From: Stenotrophomonas maltophilia | GTDB lineage: Bacteria; Pseudomonadota; Gammaproteobacteria; Xanthomonadales; Xanthomonadaceae | Assembly: GCF_006974125.1 (NCBI RefSeq) | Contig: NZ_CP037858.1 | Span: forward strand, 1,116,001 to 1,180,000 | Direction: 5' to 3' | Length of the DNA: 64,000 nucleotides | Shown: positions 27,482 to 35,900 of the stretch, in pieces | How the letters are laid out: each line of letters starts with the position of its first letter | How positions within the stretch are numbered: the stretch's first letter is position 1 | Translations under genes and position numbers: made by a program | Notes under the pieces: generated by a model | What the model was told of the DNA's origin: nothing | Databases searched by the model: none | Seen by the model: the letters and a program-made list of their open reading frames with translations, nothing else

Positions 27482-28144
27482 GCGCAGATGGTTCGGGCGC
27501 TTCGGCGGGCCCGGCGGGCGGCGCTTGTTGAACGGCGATTGCCCGCGCCAGTAGCGGATCAGCAGCCAGCCGAACAGCATGCCGCCCAGATGCGCGAAGT
27601 GGGCCACGCCCGGCTGCCAGCCGGTCATGCCCAGCACCAGCTCACCCACGCCGAACAGGATCACGAAGGTCCGCGCCTTCATCGGGATCGGCGGGAACAG
27701 CAGCATCACCCGCTGGTTCGGGAACAGCATGCCGTAGGCCAGCAGCAGGCCGAACACGCCGCCGGAGGCGCCCAGCACCGTCGCCGGGTTTTCCAGCAGC
27801 GTACCCACCAGCAGCTGGCAGACACCGGCACCGGCCACGCACACCAGGTAATACAGCAGGAAGCGCTTCTCGCCCCAGGTCTGCTCCAGTGGTGCGCCGA
27901 ACATGAAGACCGCCAGCATGTTGAAGAACAGATGCCCGAAGCTGCCATGCAGGAAGCCATAGGTCAGCAGCTGCCACGGCTGGAAATTACCGCCCGGCGA
28001 GAACGCGTCGAAGCCCTGCTGCAGCGGTTGCAGCATGAACGGCTCGAAGGTCTGCATGCCGAGCAGGAACGGCTGCTGCAGCAGGAACAGGATCGCGTTG
28101 GCGATCAGCAGGGCCTTGGTGACGGTAGGCAGTCGCGGGAACAT
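27470..28144 (-). CDS. Rhomboid family intramembrane serine protease
   Basis: A 224-residue inner-membrane protease with six predicted helices. The catalytic Ser is S127 (GASGGVFG) and the His is H185 (HFAHLGG); the oxyanion residues HGSFGHLFFNM are at about 66-76. All match the GlpG-type rhomboid core, without the N-terminal cytoplasmic domain of E. coli GlpG. The C-terminus is a short basic Pro-rich tail (NKRRPPGPPKRPNHL). The substrate is unknown. ATG 28144 starts directly before the first helix. The final codons (SVK and stop) are inside a perfect palindrome. Confidence 0.93.
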   Translation of the reverse strand: MFPRLPTVTKALLIANAILFLLQQPFLLGMQTFEPFMLQPLQQGFDAFSPGGNFQPWQLLTYGFLHGSFGHLFFNMLAVFMFGAPLEQTWGEKRFLLYYLVCVAGAGVCQLLVGTLLENPATVLGASGGVFGLLLAYGMLFPNQRVMLLFPPIPMKARTFVILFGVGELVLGMTGWQPGVAHFAHLGGMLFGWLLIRYWRGQSPFNKRRPPGPPKRPNHLRSVK

Positions 28145-28237
28145 GGGAGCACCGGCATGGAACAGCCTCCATCATAGCCGCAGCACCGTGTCTTGTTGGC
28201 GACCCGCAGGCGTGGCCCGTTCAGTCGCCAGCGGCGC

Positions 28238-28576
28238 TCAGCCGGGTCCCCACACGGCCGCATCCAGCGCCGCGGCCGGATCGGTGGGCGGCATACGCAC
28301 CCGGCCCTTCTCCACCACCACGCCCTCGGCGCGTAGCCGCTGTGACTGCTCTCGCCAACCGGCCGACCCTTCTTCCATGGCAATGCGCCCGTCCGAGCGC
28401 AGCACGCGATGCCAGGGCAGGTCGGGATCGTCGTTCTGGCCCAGGATGCGAGCGGTCAAGCGCGCACGCCCCGGCAGGCCGGCACGCATCGCCACCTGGC
28501 CATAGCCCATCACCTGCCCCGGCGGGATCGCGCGGATCACCGCCAGGATGCGCGCACGCGCCTGCTCCGGCGTCAG
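28238..28576 (-). CDS. Alkyltransferase-like (ATL) DNA base-flipping protein, MGMT family
   Basis: About 112 residues homologous to the C-terminal DNA-binding domain of O6-alkylguanine transferases. The active-site motif PCHRV of the enzymes reads PWHRVL here, and Trp in place of Cys marks alkyltransferase-like proteins: they bind O6-alkylguanine and pass it to nucleotide excision repair instead of repairing it. Other kept motifs are IPPGQVMGYGQVA and AGLPGRARLTARILGQN. The start is difficult. Homology begins a few residues before ILAVI, and the only codon there is CTG (28576-28574), which overlaps the EamA stop as CTGA. The nearest ATG in frame is at 28666, which would add 30 unlike residues. 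Confidence 0.78.
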   Translation of the reverse strand: MTPEQARARILAVIRAIPPGQVMGYGQVAMRAGLPGRARLTARILGQNDDPDLPWHRVLRSDGRIAMEEGSAGWREQSQRLRAEGVVVEKGRVRMPPTDPAAALDAAVWGPG

Positions 28577-29493
28577 CGCCGCAGGCGGGTCACCAGCAAT
28601 ACGCCGATCAGCACCAGCACGGTGCCGGCGATCTGCGCCGGCCCCATCGGTTCGTCGAGCAGCCATAGGCTCATCACGATGGTGGAAACAGGGCCCAGCA
28701 TACCGACCTGCGCGGCCAGCGACGAACCCACGCGCTGCACCGCCAGCATGATCGCCAGCACCGGCAGCACCGTGCACACGGTGGCATTGACCAGCGACAG
28801 CCACTGCACCGGTGGCGGCGCCTGCCACAGCAGCGGCAGCGGATGGGTCACCGCAAAGTGCAGCAGCACCAGCACGCTGGCCACGCAGCTGGCGTAGGCG
28901 GTCAGCCGTACCGCGCCGATGCGCGCCACCACCTGGCCGCTGCCGAACAGGTACAGCGCGTAGCTGAGCGCACTGCCCAGTACCAGCAGGCTGCCGACGA
29001 TGATCTGCCCACCCTCGCGCTGCAGGTCATGGCCGAAGGCCAGCAGCACGCCCAGATAGCTCAGCACCAGCGCGCCGATCTGCCAGCGGCCGGGGCGCTG
29101 CCGCGCCAGCAACACGTTGATCAGCAGCACCAGGGTCGGATTCAAGTACAGGATCAACCGCTCCAGCGTGACGCTGATGTACTGCAGGCCCTGGAAGTCG
29201 AGCAGGCTCGACAGGTAGTAGCCGGTGAAACCCAGCCACAGCACGCGGGCGCGGTCGGCCCAGGACAGCGGCTCGGCCCGGCGCGCGGCCCACAACGCCA
29301 TCAGCGCGAACAAGGGCAGCGCCATCAGCATGCGCAGCGCCAGCAGCGTGGTGGCATCGACGCCATGACGCAGGCCGAGCTTGACGATGATGGCCTTGCC
29401 GGAGGCGGCGATGGCGCCGATCGCGGCCAGGCCGCTGCCCCCCAGCGCGATGCGTGGGGAAGCGGTAGCGATACGGGAGGCGGGGCTGGACAT
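28573..29493 (-). CDS. EamA (DMT superfamily) transporter
   Basis: A 306-residue inner-membrane protein with ten predicted helices in two EamA repeats, typical of drug/metabolite transporters. The two halves start near GLAAIGAIAASGKAIIVK (about residue 18) and GQIIVGSLLVLGSALSYALY (about 160); ALVLSYLGVLLAF and LLDEPMGPAQIAGTVLVLIG are the typical repeat ends. The substrate is not predictable. I chose ATG 29493 (MSSPASRIAT) because it is closest to the first helix; ATG 29514 is a possible alternative. The gene ends over the start of the ATL gene, so translational coupling is plausible. Confidence 0.87.
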   Translation of the reverse strand: MSSPASRIATASPRIALGGSGLAAIGAIAASGKAIIVKLGLRHGVDATTLLALRMLMALPLFALMALWAARRAEPLSWADRARVLWLGFTGYYLSSLLDFQGLQYISVTLERLILYLNPTLVLLINVLLARQRPGRWQIGALVLSYLGVLLAFGHDLQREGGQIIVGSLLVLGSALSYALYLFGSGQVVARIGAVRLTAYASCVASVLVLLHFAVTHPLPLLWQAPPPVQWLSLVNATVCTVLPVLAIMLAVQRVGSSLAAQVGMLGPVSTIVMSLWLLDEPMGPAQIAGTVLVLIGVLLVTRLRR

Positions 29494-29572
29494 CAGGACG
29501 ACGGCGGGCCGCATAGGGCGGCCCGGAAACGCATGGGGGCACCCATTATCGCATGGGGGCGCCAGGTGACCT

Positions 29573-29642
29573 GTAGAGCCGAGCCTGCGCTCAGCTGCAC
29601 CATGTCTGCACGGAACGCAGCCGAGCATAGGCTCGGCTCTAC
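29573..29642. repeat. SMAG/REP inverted pair
   Basis: GTAGAGCCGAGCCTGCGCTC at 29573 faces GAGCATAGGCTCGGCTCTAC ending at 29642. The two units are an imperfect inverted pair between the EamA gene and gor, transcribed in the same direction. Confidence 0.85.
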
Positions 29643-29653
29643 AACCGCCCAGC

Positions 29654-31012
29654 TCAGCGCATCAACACCACTTCTTCGGCAGACGTCGGATGGATCGCCA
29701 CGGTATCGTCGAACTGGGCCTTGGTCGCGCCCATCTTCACCGCCACCGCGAAACCCTGCAGGATCTCGTCGGCCGCTTCACCCAGCAGATGGATGCCCAC
29801 CACCCGCTCTTCCGGGCCCGCGCAGACCATCTTGAACAGGCTGCGCTGGGTGCCGTTGGCCAGCGCTTGCAGCATCGGGCGGAAACGGCTGTGGTACACG
29901 CTCACCTGATCGAAACGGGCGCGCGCCTCTTCTTCGCTCATGCCCACCGCGCCCAGCGGAGGATGCGAGAACACCACGCTGGCTACGTTTTCATAGTCCA
30001 TCTTCGACTGCGGGCGGCCGCCGAAAAGGCGATCCATCAGGCGCCGCGATGCAGCCACCGCCACCGGCGTCAGGCCGACCTTGCCGGCGATGTCACCGAC
30101 TGCATGCACGCTCGGCACGCTCGTGGTCTGCCATTCATCCACCTCCACCTGTTGATGCTCTCCGATCCCGATGCCCAGCGCTTCCAGGCCCAGGTCACGA
30201 CTGTTGCCGCGACGACCGGTGGCGAAGAACACTGCGTCGAACACGCTGTCGATCGGGCCGTCATGGCCGAACGCACGCACGCGTTCGCCATCGCGCTGCA
30301 GTTCGCGCAGGCGGTAGTCGAAATGGATGCGCACGCCCTGCTGCTTCAGGTTCTCGGCCAGCTGGTCGGTCAGCTCGTAGTCGAAGCGTTCCAGCAAGCG
30401 CTTTCCGCGCACAAGCAGGCTCACCCTGCTGCCCAGCGCCTGCAGCAGGCCGGCCAGTTCCACTGCAATGTAGCCACCGCCGATGATCGCGACCTCGGCC
30501 GGTGCCGCGCGCAGATCGAAGAAGTCATCGGAAACCAGGCCCAGTTCGGCACCGGGAATATCCGGGCGCAGCGGGTGCGCGCCGGTGGCGATCAGGATGT
30601 GTTCGGCGCTGTAACGCACGCCATCGCTGCAGGCCACCGTATGCGCATCGAGCAGATGGCCACGCGCCGGAATGCGCACCACGCCGGTTTCATCCAGGCG
30701 CTTGTGGTAGCTGACGTGGATATTGCTGATGTAGGCCTGGCGATGGATCACCAGTTCCTTCCACGACAACGCCGGGCGTGCCTCGACATCGAAACCCATC
30801 GCACTGGCCAGGCCGATGCGCTCGTGCAGGTCGGCCGCCAGCCACATCGCCTTCTTCGGCACGCAGCCAACATTGACACAGGTACCGCCCAGTTCACCGG
30901 GCTCCAGCATCGCCACGCGCTTGCCATGCTGCGCCGCGCGGATCGCACCGGCCAGGCCGGCGGAGCCACCGCCAAGGACAATCAGGTCGTAATCATAGGG
31001 TGCAGTGCTCAT
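29654..31012 (-). CDS. gor: Glutathione-disulfide reductase
   Basis: A 452-residue FAD-dependent disulfide reductase. The FAD site is VLGGGSAGLAGA (about residues 12-23), the redox-active disulfide is GGTCVNVGCVPKK (C45, C50), the NADPH site is IIGGGYIAVELAG, the second FAD motif is VHAVGDIAGKVGLTPVA, and the catalytic His is H441 (AIHPTSAEE). The CVNVGC spacing and HPTSAEE ending match glutathione reductase. It regenerates GSH with NADPH in the cytosol. The start (31012) overlaps the stop of the upstream DadA-like gene by 4 bases, so both form one operon. ATG of MSTAPYDYD is well supported. Confidence 0.94.
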   Translation of the reverse strand: MSTAPYDYDLIVLGGGSAGLAGAIRAAQHGKRVAMLEPGELGGTCVNVGCVPKKAMWLAADLHERIGLASAMGFDVEARPALSWKELVIHRQAYISNIHVSYHKRLDETGVVRIPARGHLLDAHTVACSDGVRYSAEHILIATGAHPLRPDIPGAELGLVSDDFFDLRAAPAEVAIIGGGYIAVELAGLLQALGSRVSLLVRGKRLLERFDYELTDQLAENLKQQGVRIHFDYRLRELQRDGERVRAFGHDGPIDSVFDAVFFATGRRGNSRDLGLEALGIGIGEHQQVEVDEWQTTSVPSVHAVGDIAGKVGLTPVAVAASRRLMDRLFGGRPQSKMDYENVASVVFSHPPLGAVGMSEEEARARFDQVSVYHSRFRPMLQALANGTQRSLFKMVCAGPEERVVGIHLLGEAADEILQGFAVAVKMGATKAQFDDTVAIHPTSAEEVVLMR

Positions 31013-32259
31013 CGGAATCGCTCGGGTCGGTAAGGGGCAGGATCGATCGCTGGGGTGCGGCCGCAGACGAGATCGGCGATCAGCTGGCCGGTGCCGGCGC
31101 TCATGCTGATGCCGAGCATGCCATGCCCCGCTGCAAGCCAGACGTGAGGATGCGCGGGTGCACGGCCGATCAATGGCACGTCGTCCACGCTCATGGGGCG
31201 CCACCCGCACCACTGCTCCTGCAGCTGCGCACCGCGTGGCGCGCGCAGGTAGTGGTCGGCGGCCTGCTGCAAAGCCTGCAGGCGGGCCGTGCGCAGCTGC
31301 GGATCGGCACCGGCGAATTCCATGGTGCCGCCCAGCCGCAGTGCGTCGCGCCAGGCGATCACGAACACGGAATGGTCTTTCAGCACCACCGGGCGCTGTG
31401 GCACCTGCGCCGGTCGCGACCAGGTCAGCGAGTAGCCCTTGCCGGGCTGGATCGGCACGCGCAGATCCAGTTGCCGTGCCCAGTCGCGCGACCACGGCCC
31501 GGTGGCCAGCACCAGCTCACGTGCCCGCAGGGTCTGCCCGCCAACCTGCACGCGTACCCCCTGTGCATCGTCGCTGAAGCCCTGCACGTCCTTCTGCTCG
31601 TCGATCATCACGCCCTGCGCGCGCAGTACACGCGCCAGCTCCGCGGTGTAGCGGTCCGGCCGCAGCTGCGCATCACCGGGAAAGTGGATCGCGCCGGCCA
31701 GACGGTCGTGGAAGGCCGGATTGGCGCGTGCATAGCCGGCCCCGTCGATGCAGGCCGTGGCGATACCCTGCCTGTTCAGTGCTTCGCACTCGGCCGCGTA
31801 GTGGTCGAAGTTGCGCGCATCGCCGAACACATAGTCCAGCCCGCGCGTATCGAATTCGCATTCCAGTGCATGCGCCTGCACCCAATCGGCCAAGCGCAAC
31901 CGCGAGTCGTTCAGCAATGCACCCCGTGCCCGCGTGGATTGCAGCCAGTCACGCGCGTTGCAGCGCGCACCGAACTGAAGCAACCAGCGCCACAACGCCG
32001 GATCCAGCCGGGTGCGCACATACAGCGGCGCGCGCGGATCGAGCATCCAGCGCAATGCGCGCAGTGGCACGCCAGGCGCAGCCAGTGGAGGTGCATGGCT
32101 GGGGGTAACGGTGCCGCAGTTGCCGTGCGAGGTTGCCGCACCAATGCGGCCACGCTCGATCACACGCACCTGCCGGCCCTGCGCGCACAGTGCGAGCGCG
32201 GCGGCCAGACCGATGGCACCGGCGCCCACCACGATCACATCCTCGCGCGCGCCCAGCAT
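31009..32259 (-). CDS. D-amino acid dehydrogenase-like FAD oxidoreductase (DadA family)
   Basis: A 416-residue DAO-superfamily flavoprotein. The N-terminal dinucleotide motif is VVGAGAIGLAAALAL, followed by RQVRVIERGRIGAATS and GNCGTVTPSHAPPLA, the DadA-like loop. Later features are LATGPWSRDWARQLDL, IQPGKGYSLTW, and C-terminal WCGWRPMSVDDVPLIGR with LAAGHGMLGISMSAGTG. These match small-subunit-type D-amino acid dehydrogenases that feed electrons to the respiratory chain. A dedicated alanine racemase (dadX) is not adjacent, so the substrate could be another amino or imino acid such as hydroxyproline-derived compounds. It overlaps gor by 4 bases. Confidence 0.85.
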   Translation of the reverse strand: MLGAREDVIVVGAGAIGLAAALALCAQGRQVRVIERGRIGAATSHGNCGTVTPSHAPPLAAPGVPLRALRWMLDPRAPLYVRTRLDPALWRWLLQFGARCNARDWLQSTRARGALLNDSRLRLADWVQAHALECEFDTRGLDYVFGDARNFDHYAAECEALNRQGIATACIDGAGYARANPAFHDRLAGAIHFPGDAQLRPDRYTAELARVLRAQGVMIDEQKDVQGFSDDAQGVRVQVGGQTLRARELVLATGPWSRDWARQLDLRVPIQPGKGYSLTWSRPAQVPQRPVVLKDHSVFVIAWRDALRLGGTMEFAGADPQLRTARLQALQQAADHYLRAPRGAQLQEQWCGWRPMSVDDVPLIGRAPAHPHVWLAAGHGMLGISMSAGTGQLIADLVCGRTPAIDPAPYRPERFR

Positions 32260-32262
32260 CGA

Positions 32263-33480
32263 TCAGCCCTGCCCGGCTCCGCGCCGCATCGGCGGCCACT
32301 GCCGGTAGGTCATCGCGCGCCACAGCCATTCCATCGGCCCAAAGCGGAAGTGGCGCAGCCAGACGTGCGAGATGCCCACCTGCACGGCGAACAGCAGCAG
32401 CGCGAACAGCAGCTGCACGCTGCGTGGCATCATTTCGAACGCGCCCAGGCCGTAGTGGTAGAACAACCAGGTGCACAGCAGGGACTGGCCGAGGTAATGG
32501 GTCAACGCCATGCGCCCGACCGGCGCCAGCCAGCCCAGCCGCGCGCGCCAGTGCACGATCCAGGCCAGGTAGCCCAGGCACATCGGCAGGCCGCCGATCG
32601 TCAGCAGCGCCATCGCCGCCGTCACCGGCAGATCGTAGGCACCCGGCGCCAGATACGGCTTCCAGGCAACACTCAGCAGCGTGATCAGCAGGCCGAGGGG
32701 CAGCGCCACCCAACGCAACACCGCATACAGCCGCGGGAAGCGCTCTGGCGCCGACAGTGCACCGCTACCGGCAAACCAGCTGCCGATCAGGAACATGCCC
32801 AGCACTTCCGGGCCGGTGATCAGCAGCGCCCCCATCGACGTGCCAAACTCATGCAGTCGCTGCACGGTGGCCTGCATCCAGCTGCCGTGCCCGTACACCT
32901 GGCGCTGCAGATCGATGCTCTGCTGCGCCTCGGTGAGCATTCCGCGCACCTCGTCCGCCGAGGCCATCGACACCATCGCGCCGACCAGCAGCATCATCGC
33001 CACGCCGCCGAGGTAGAGCGTCGCGCCCATCCACGGCAGCCAGCTGCGCGGCGCCTCGCGGCAGGCCAGCAGCGGCAACGAGACCAGTGCGTACAGCACC
33101 AGGATGTCGCCGGACCAGACCAGCAGCGCGTGGCACAGGCCGATCAGCAGCAGACCGGCACTGCGACGCAGGTAGAACGGGGTGAAATCACGCCCTGCCA
33201 GCTCGGCGCGTTGCGCCATCACCGCAAAGCCGGCGCCGAACAACAGCGAGAACAGGGTGAAGAACTTGCCCTGCACGAACACATAGACAAAGGCATCGGC
33301 CCAGTAGTCGATGCCATGCCAATGCACGTCGATGGCAGTGAACGCCAGGTCCAGCGGCCCGCTGAAGGCCTCGATGTTCATCAGCAGGATGCCCAGCAGC
33401 GCGGCACCGCGCAGCACGTCCAGCACGGCGATGCGTTCGCCGGAGGCCATCGGCTGCAGGGAAGGAGAAGCGGCGTTCAC
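32263..33480 (-). CDS. DUF418 domain-containing membrane protein
   Basis: A polytopic inner-membrane protein (405 residues from GTG 33480) of the DUF418 family. The start shows the family signature IAVLDVLRGAALLGILLMNI, then FFTLFSLLFGAGFAVM and DILVLYALVSLPLL; the C-terminal block has GRMALTHYLGQSLLCTWLFY and RHFRFGPMEWLWR. Around ten helices are expected. Function is unknown; relatives resemble acyltransferase-3-like membrane proteins. The frame extends to ATG 33507, and ATG 33450 (MASGERIA) is also possible. It lies three bases upstream of the DadA-like gene, so DUF418, dadA-like and gor probably share a transcript. Confidence 0.84.
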   Translation of the reverse strand: MNAASPSLQPMASGERIAVLDVLRGAALLGILLMNIEAFSGPLDLAFTAIDVHWHGIDYWADAFVYVFVQGKFFTLFSLLFGAGFAVMAQRAELAGRDFTPFYLRRSAGLLLIGLCHALLVWSGDILVLYALVSLPLLACREAPRSWLPWMGATLYLGGVAMMLLVGAMVSMASADEVRGMLTEAQQSIDLQRQVYGHGSWMQATVQRLHEFGTSMGALLITGPEVLGMFLIGSWFAGSGALSAPERFPRLYAVLRWVALPLGLLITLLSVAWKPYLAPGAYDLPVTAAMALLTIGGLPMCLGYLAWIVHWRARLGWLAPVGRMALTHYLGQSLLCTWLFYHYGLGAFEMMPRSVQLLFALLLFAVQVGISHVWLRHFRFGPMEWLWRAMTYRQWPPMRRGAGQG

Positions 33481-33552
33481 GGGGCATCCGTCGGTCAGGT
33501 CCACCATTATGCCGCCGGCCCGCGCGCCGTGGATGGGCGCGCCGTATTCCAG

Positions 33553-33582
33553 AAACGCAACGGCCCGCCGAAGCGGGCCGTT
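33553..33582 (-). terminator. Terminator after slyD
   Basis: On the minus strand, AACGGCCCGC / GCGGGCCGTT with loop TTCG is followed by GCGTTT, a short T-tract, 24 bases past the slyD stop. Confidence 0.75.
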
Positions 33583-33606
33583 GCTGACATCACGATCGCG
33601 CTGCGA

Positions 33607-34089
33607 TCAGTGGTGGTGACCACCGTCGCCGTGGACGTGGCCGTGATCGATCTCTTCCTGGCCGGCTTCGCGCACATCGACGATTTCCACGTCGAAGTGC
33701 AGATCCTTGCCAGCCATCGGGTGGTTCAGGTCCACGTCGACGACGCTCATGCCGACCTTCTGCACGGTCACCGCACGCGGGCCGAAGTTGGTCTGCAGCA
33801 CGACCTGCTGGCCCGGGGCCAGCTTGGTGTTGCCGAAGTGCTTCTTCGGCACGCGCTGGGACAGGCCCTCACGGCGCTCGCCGTAGGCGTCGGCAGCATT
33901 GACATCGACGCTGAAGGTCGCGCCGGCTTCCTTGTCCATCATGGCGTTTTCCAGGCCCGGGATGATGTTGCCGTGGCCGATCAGGATCGCCAGCGGCTCG
34001 CCGCGGTCCTTGGACGATTCGATCGGCTCCTGGCCGACTTCGGAAACGGTGTAGTGGAAGCGGACAACGCGGTCTTTTTCGATCTTCAT
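33607..34089 (-). CDS. slyD: FKBP-type peptidyl-prolyl isomerase SlyD
   Basis: A 160-residue cytosolic prolyl isomerase and metallochaperone. The FKBP start is VVRFHYTVSE, with GHGNIIPGLENAMMDKEAG matching the catalytic core; the insert-in-flap domain (about 70-120) carries AYGERREGLSQRVPKKHF. The C-terminus ends HGHVHGDGGHHH, a His-rich metal-binding tail much shorter than the E. coli one, which also has Cys residues. The protein may take part in nickel delivery; no hydrogenase or urease genes are in the window. ATG 34089 opens directly with family sequence. Confidence 0.93.
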   Translation of the reverse strand: MKIEKDRVVRFHYTVSEVGQEPIESSKDRGEPLAILIGHGNIIPGLENAMMDKEAGATFSVDVNAADAYGERREGLSQRVPKKHFGNTKLAPGQQVVLQTNFGPRAVTVQKVGMSVVDVDLNHPMAGKDLHFDVEIVDVREAGQEEIDHGHVHGDGGHHH

Positions 34090-34200
34090 GCGCAACTCTG
34101 TCTGGATCTGCCGGAGGCAGGCGGGTTGGGGCGGGTTGTCGCCCGGCGGGGACGCCGCCATCATGACGGCCAATCCAAGGTGGCGCATTATCCGGAGATC

Positions 34201-34740
34201 ATGCACATCACGCCAGTTTCGTCCGGCCTGCGCCGGCTTCTCGCCCCGGCCCTGCTGCTGGCCCTGCCCCTGCTGATGACCGCCTGCGGCGGTGGCAAGG
34301 CCACCCGCCCTGCACCGCCCCCGCCAACGGCGAACTGGCCGAAGACCGTGCCGGACAACCCGGAGGCGGCCAACTCGGTGCTGATGCGCGCCATCAGCCT
34401 GGTCGGCACCCCCTACCGCTATGGCGGCAACACCCCCGATTCGGGCTTCGACTGCAGCGGCCTGGTCGCCTATGTCTACCGCGAGATGCTGGACCTGAAG
34501 CTGCCACGTACTTCGCGTGACCTGGCGGCGGTACAGGGTCCGAAGATCGATCCGCAACGCCTGGCCACCGGCGACCTGGTGTTCTTCGGCAGCCGCGGCA
34601 GCGTCACCCACGTTGGTATTTATGTAGGTGAAGGGCGTTTCGTGCACGCGCCAAGCACCGGTGGCACCGTGCGGCTGGACTCGCTCAGCGGCCCCTACTG
34701 GAAAGACCACTACACCGGCGCGAAACGTGTCCTTCGCTAA
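34201..34740 (+). CDS. NlpC/P60 (C40) cell-wall hydrolase, lipoprotein
   Basis: A 179-residue exported peptidase. The lipobox is LMTAC (C29), so it should be a lipoprotein. The C-terminal NlpC/P60 domain has catalytic C85 (GFDCSGLVAYVY), H137 (VTHVGIYVG) and H149 (FVHAPS). These enzymes cleave the D-Glu to meso-DAP bond in peptidoglycan peptides, like E. coli Spr/MepS. The Pro-rich linker (residues 36-48) follows the lipid anchor. It is followed 130 bases later by a second gene of the same kind. An AT-rich stretch (34740-34860) between the two may hold the promoter for the second gene. Confidence 0.92.
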   Translation: MHITPVSSGLRRLLAPALLLALPLLMTACGGGKATRPAPPPPTANWPKTVPDNPEAANSVLMRAISLVGTPYRYGGNTPDSGFDCSGLVAYVYREMLDLKLPRTSRDLAAVQGPKIDPQRLATGDLVFFGSRGSVTHVGIYVGEGRFVHAPSTGGTVRLDSLSGPYWKDHYTGAKRVLR

Positions 34741-34871
34741 AATGAACAGGCGATATGTTCAAAACTGTGACGCTGATCACCTTGAAACTAACGGATTACT
34801 AACGGAATTTTTAACTTATCCGCGCTTTTACAGGGCATGATGCCCCATCGTTTTTTTCCTGTGACCGACGC

Positions 34872-35645
34872 GTGACGACTGACGACCTGAAAAGCGAAGG
34901 CCAGACTTCCGTATCTTCACGCAGTGCCCGCCCGTTGTTGCTTGGCCTGGCACTGTGTCTGACCAGCCTCCCGGCCTGGTCGCAGACTGCTCCGAACCGT
35001 TCCGATGCAACCCCGGCCCCGGTGGCCGAGAGTACCGCCCGACCGGCCGCCAAGGCCGAGGCTGCCGCTCCGCAGCGCAGCCGCGTCGACGCCGCCGCCA
35101 GCGCTACCCTGGCCGCCCTGCTGCCGCACCTGGCCGCCAACGACACCATTCCGCTGATGGACCGCTCGGCCGTGGTGGCCGGTGACCTCAGCCGCCTCCT
35201 CGCCAACTACGACACCAGCAGCGCTGCCAATGGCAGTGTTGTCGGCACCGCGGCCGACAACGGCAAGGTGCAGTCGCTGCTGCGTCGCGCGATGACCCTG
35301 CTGGGCACCCCGTACCGTTGGGGCGGCAGCAACCCGGACAGCGGCTTCGACTGCAGTGGCCTGGTCGGCTACGTGTTCCGCTCGGCCCTGGGTATCGAGC
35401 TGCCGCGCGTCTCCCGCGAGATGGCGCACGACGACAACGCCGAACTGATCAACGACCGCACTGCGCTGGCGGCGGGTGACCTGGTCTTCTTCGGCCGCAA
35501 GGGCCGCGTCGACCATGTCGGCATCTATGTCGGCGATGGCCGCTTCCTGCACGCACCGAGCTCGGGCAAGGACGTCCGCGTGGACACCCTGCTCAGTGGC
35601 TACTGGGGCAACAAGTTCATGCAGGCCCGCCGGGTCGACCTCTGA
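34872..35645 (+). CDS. NlpC/P60 (C40) cell-wall hydrolase, second paralogue
   Basis: A 257-residue exported NlpC/P60 peptidase. The signal peptide (about 18-38, ending PAWSQ) is preceded by about 17 polar residues, so an internal start near residue 18 is conceivable, but only GTG 34872 or later GTG/TTG codons are available. The middle (40-130) is Ala/Pro-rich and probably disordered. The domain has C161 (GFDCSGLVGYVF), H215 (VDHVGIYVG) and H227 (FLHAPS), close to the preceding paralogue (SLVGTPYRYGG against TLLGTPYRWGG). It lacks a lipobox, so it is soluble in the periplasm. Together the two genes look like a tandem duplication. Confidence 0.9.
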   Translation: MTTDDLKSEGQTSVSSRSARPLLLGLALCLTSLPAWSQTAPNRSDATPAPVAESTARPAAKAEAAAPQRSRVDAAASATLAALLPHLAANDTIPLMDRSAVVAGDLSRLLANYDTSSAANGSVVGTAADNGKVQSLLRRAMTLLGTPYRWGGSNPDSGFDCSGLVGYVFRSALGIELPRVSREMAHDDNAELINDRTALAAGDLVFFGRKGRVDHVGIYVGDGRFLHAPSSGKDVRVDTLLSGYWGNKFMQARRVDL

Positions 35646-35678
35646 CCCGCTGGCGCTACGGCGCCGCCTGACACGAGA

Positions 35679-35705
35679 AAGCCGCTGCCCTGCAGCGGCT
35701 TTTTT
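35679..35705 (+). terminator. Terminator after the second NlpC/P60 gene
   Basis: AAGCCGCTGC / GCAGCGGCTT stem with loop CCT, followed by TTTTTG, 33 bases after the stop. Confidence 0.9.
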
Positions 35706-35716
35706 GTTGAGCCCGC

Positions 35717-35852
35717 GCAATGGTGGGTAGCTGCCGACCTTGGTCGGCATCGCCCTCATCCACGCATGGCGTGGAGCTACTGTCCTCTGGTGGGTGCCGA
35801 CCTTGGTCGGCACTGCTTCCACCCACACGCATGGCGTGGATCCACCAGGAGA
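35717..35852. repeat. Repeat cluster (CCGACCTTGGTCGG and ATCCACGCATGGCGTGGAT units)
   Basis: Two copies of a composite: GTAGCTGCCGACCTTGGTCG (35727 on) then CATCCACGCATGGCGTGGA with GCTAC end (35757-35780), and GGTGCCGACCTTGGTCGGCA (35792 on) then CACGCATGGCGTGGATCCAC (35826-35845). Both motif pairs recur at 22799-22883 and 39842-39945, so they are mobile REP-like units. Confidence 0.8.
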
Positions 35853-35853
35853 A

Positions 35854-35884
35854 AACAAAAAGCCCGCCGGTCAGGGCGGGCCTT
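35854..35884 (-). terminator. Terminator after the dicarboxylate symporter
   Basis: On the minus strand, GGCCCGCC (loop CTGACC) GGCGGGC is followed by TTTTTGTTTTC, 17 bases past the stop codon. Confidence 0.88.
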
Positions 35885-35900
35885 TCATCTCCACGCAACC

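Noticed and set aside
31000..34740. A 1246-codon plus-strand frame
   Set aside because: Only its last 180 codons are real (the NlpC/P60 gene from 34201); the rest is antisense to the DadA-like, DUF418 and slyD genes.
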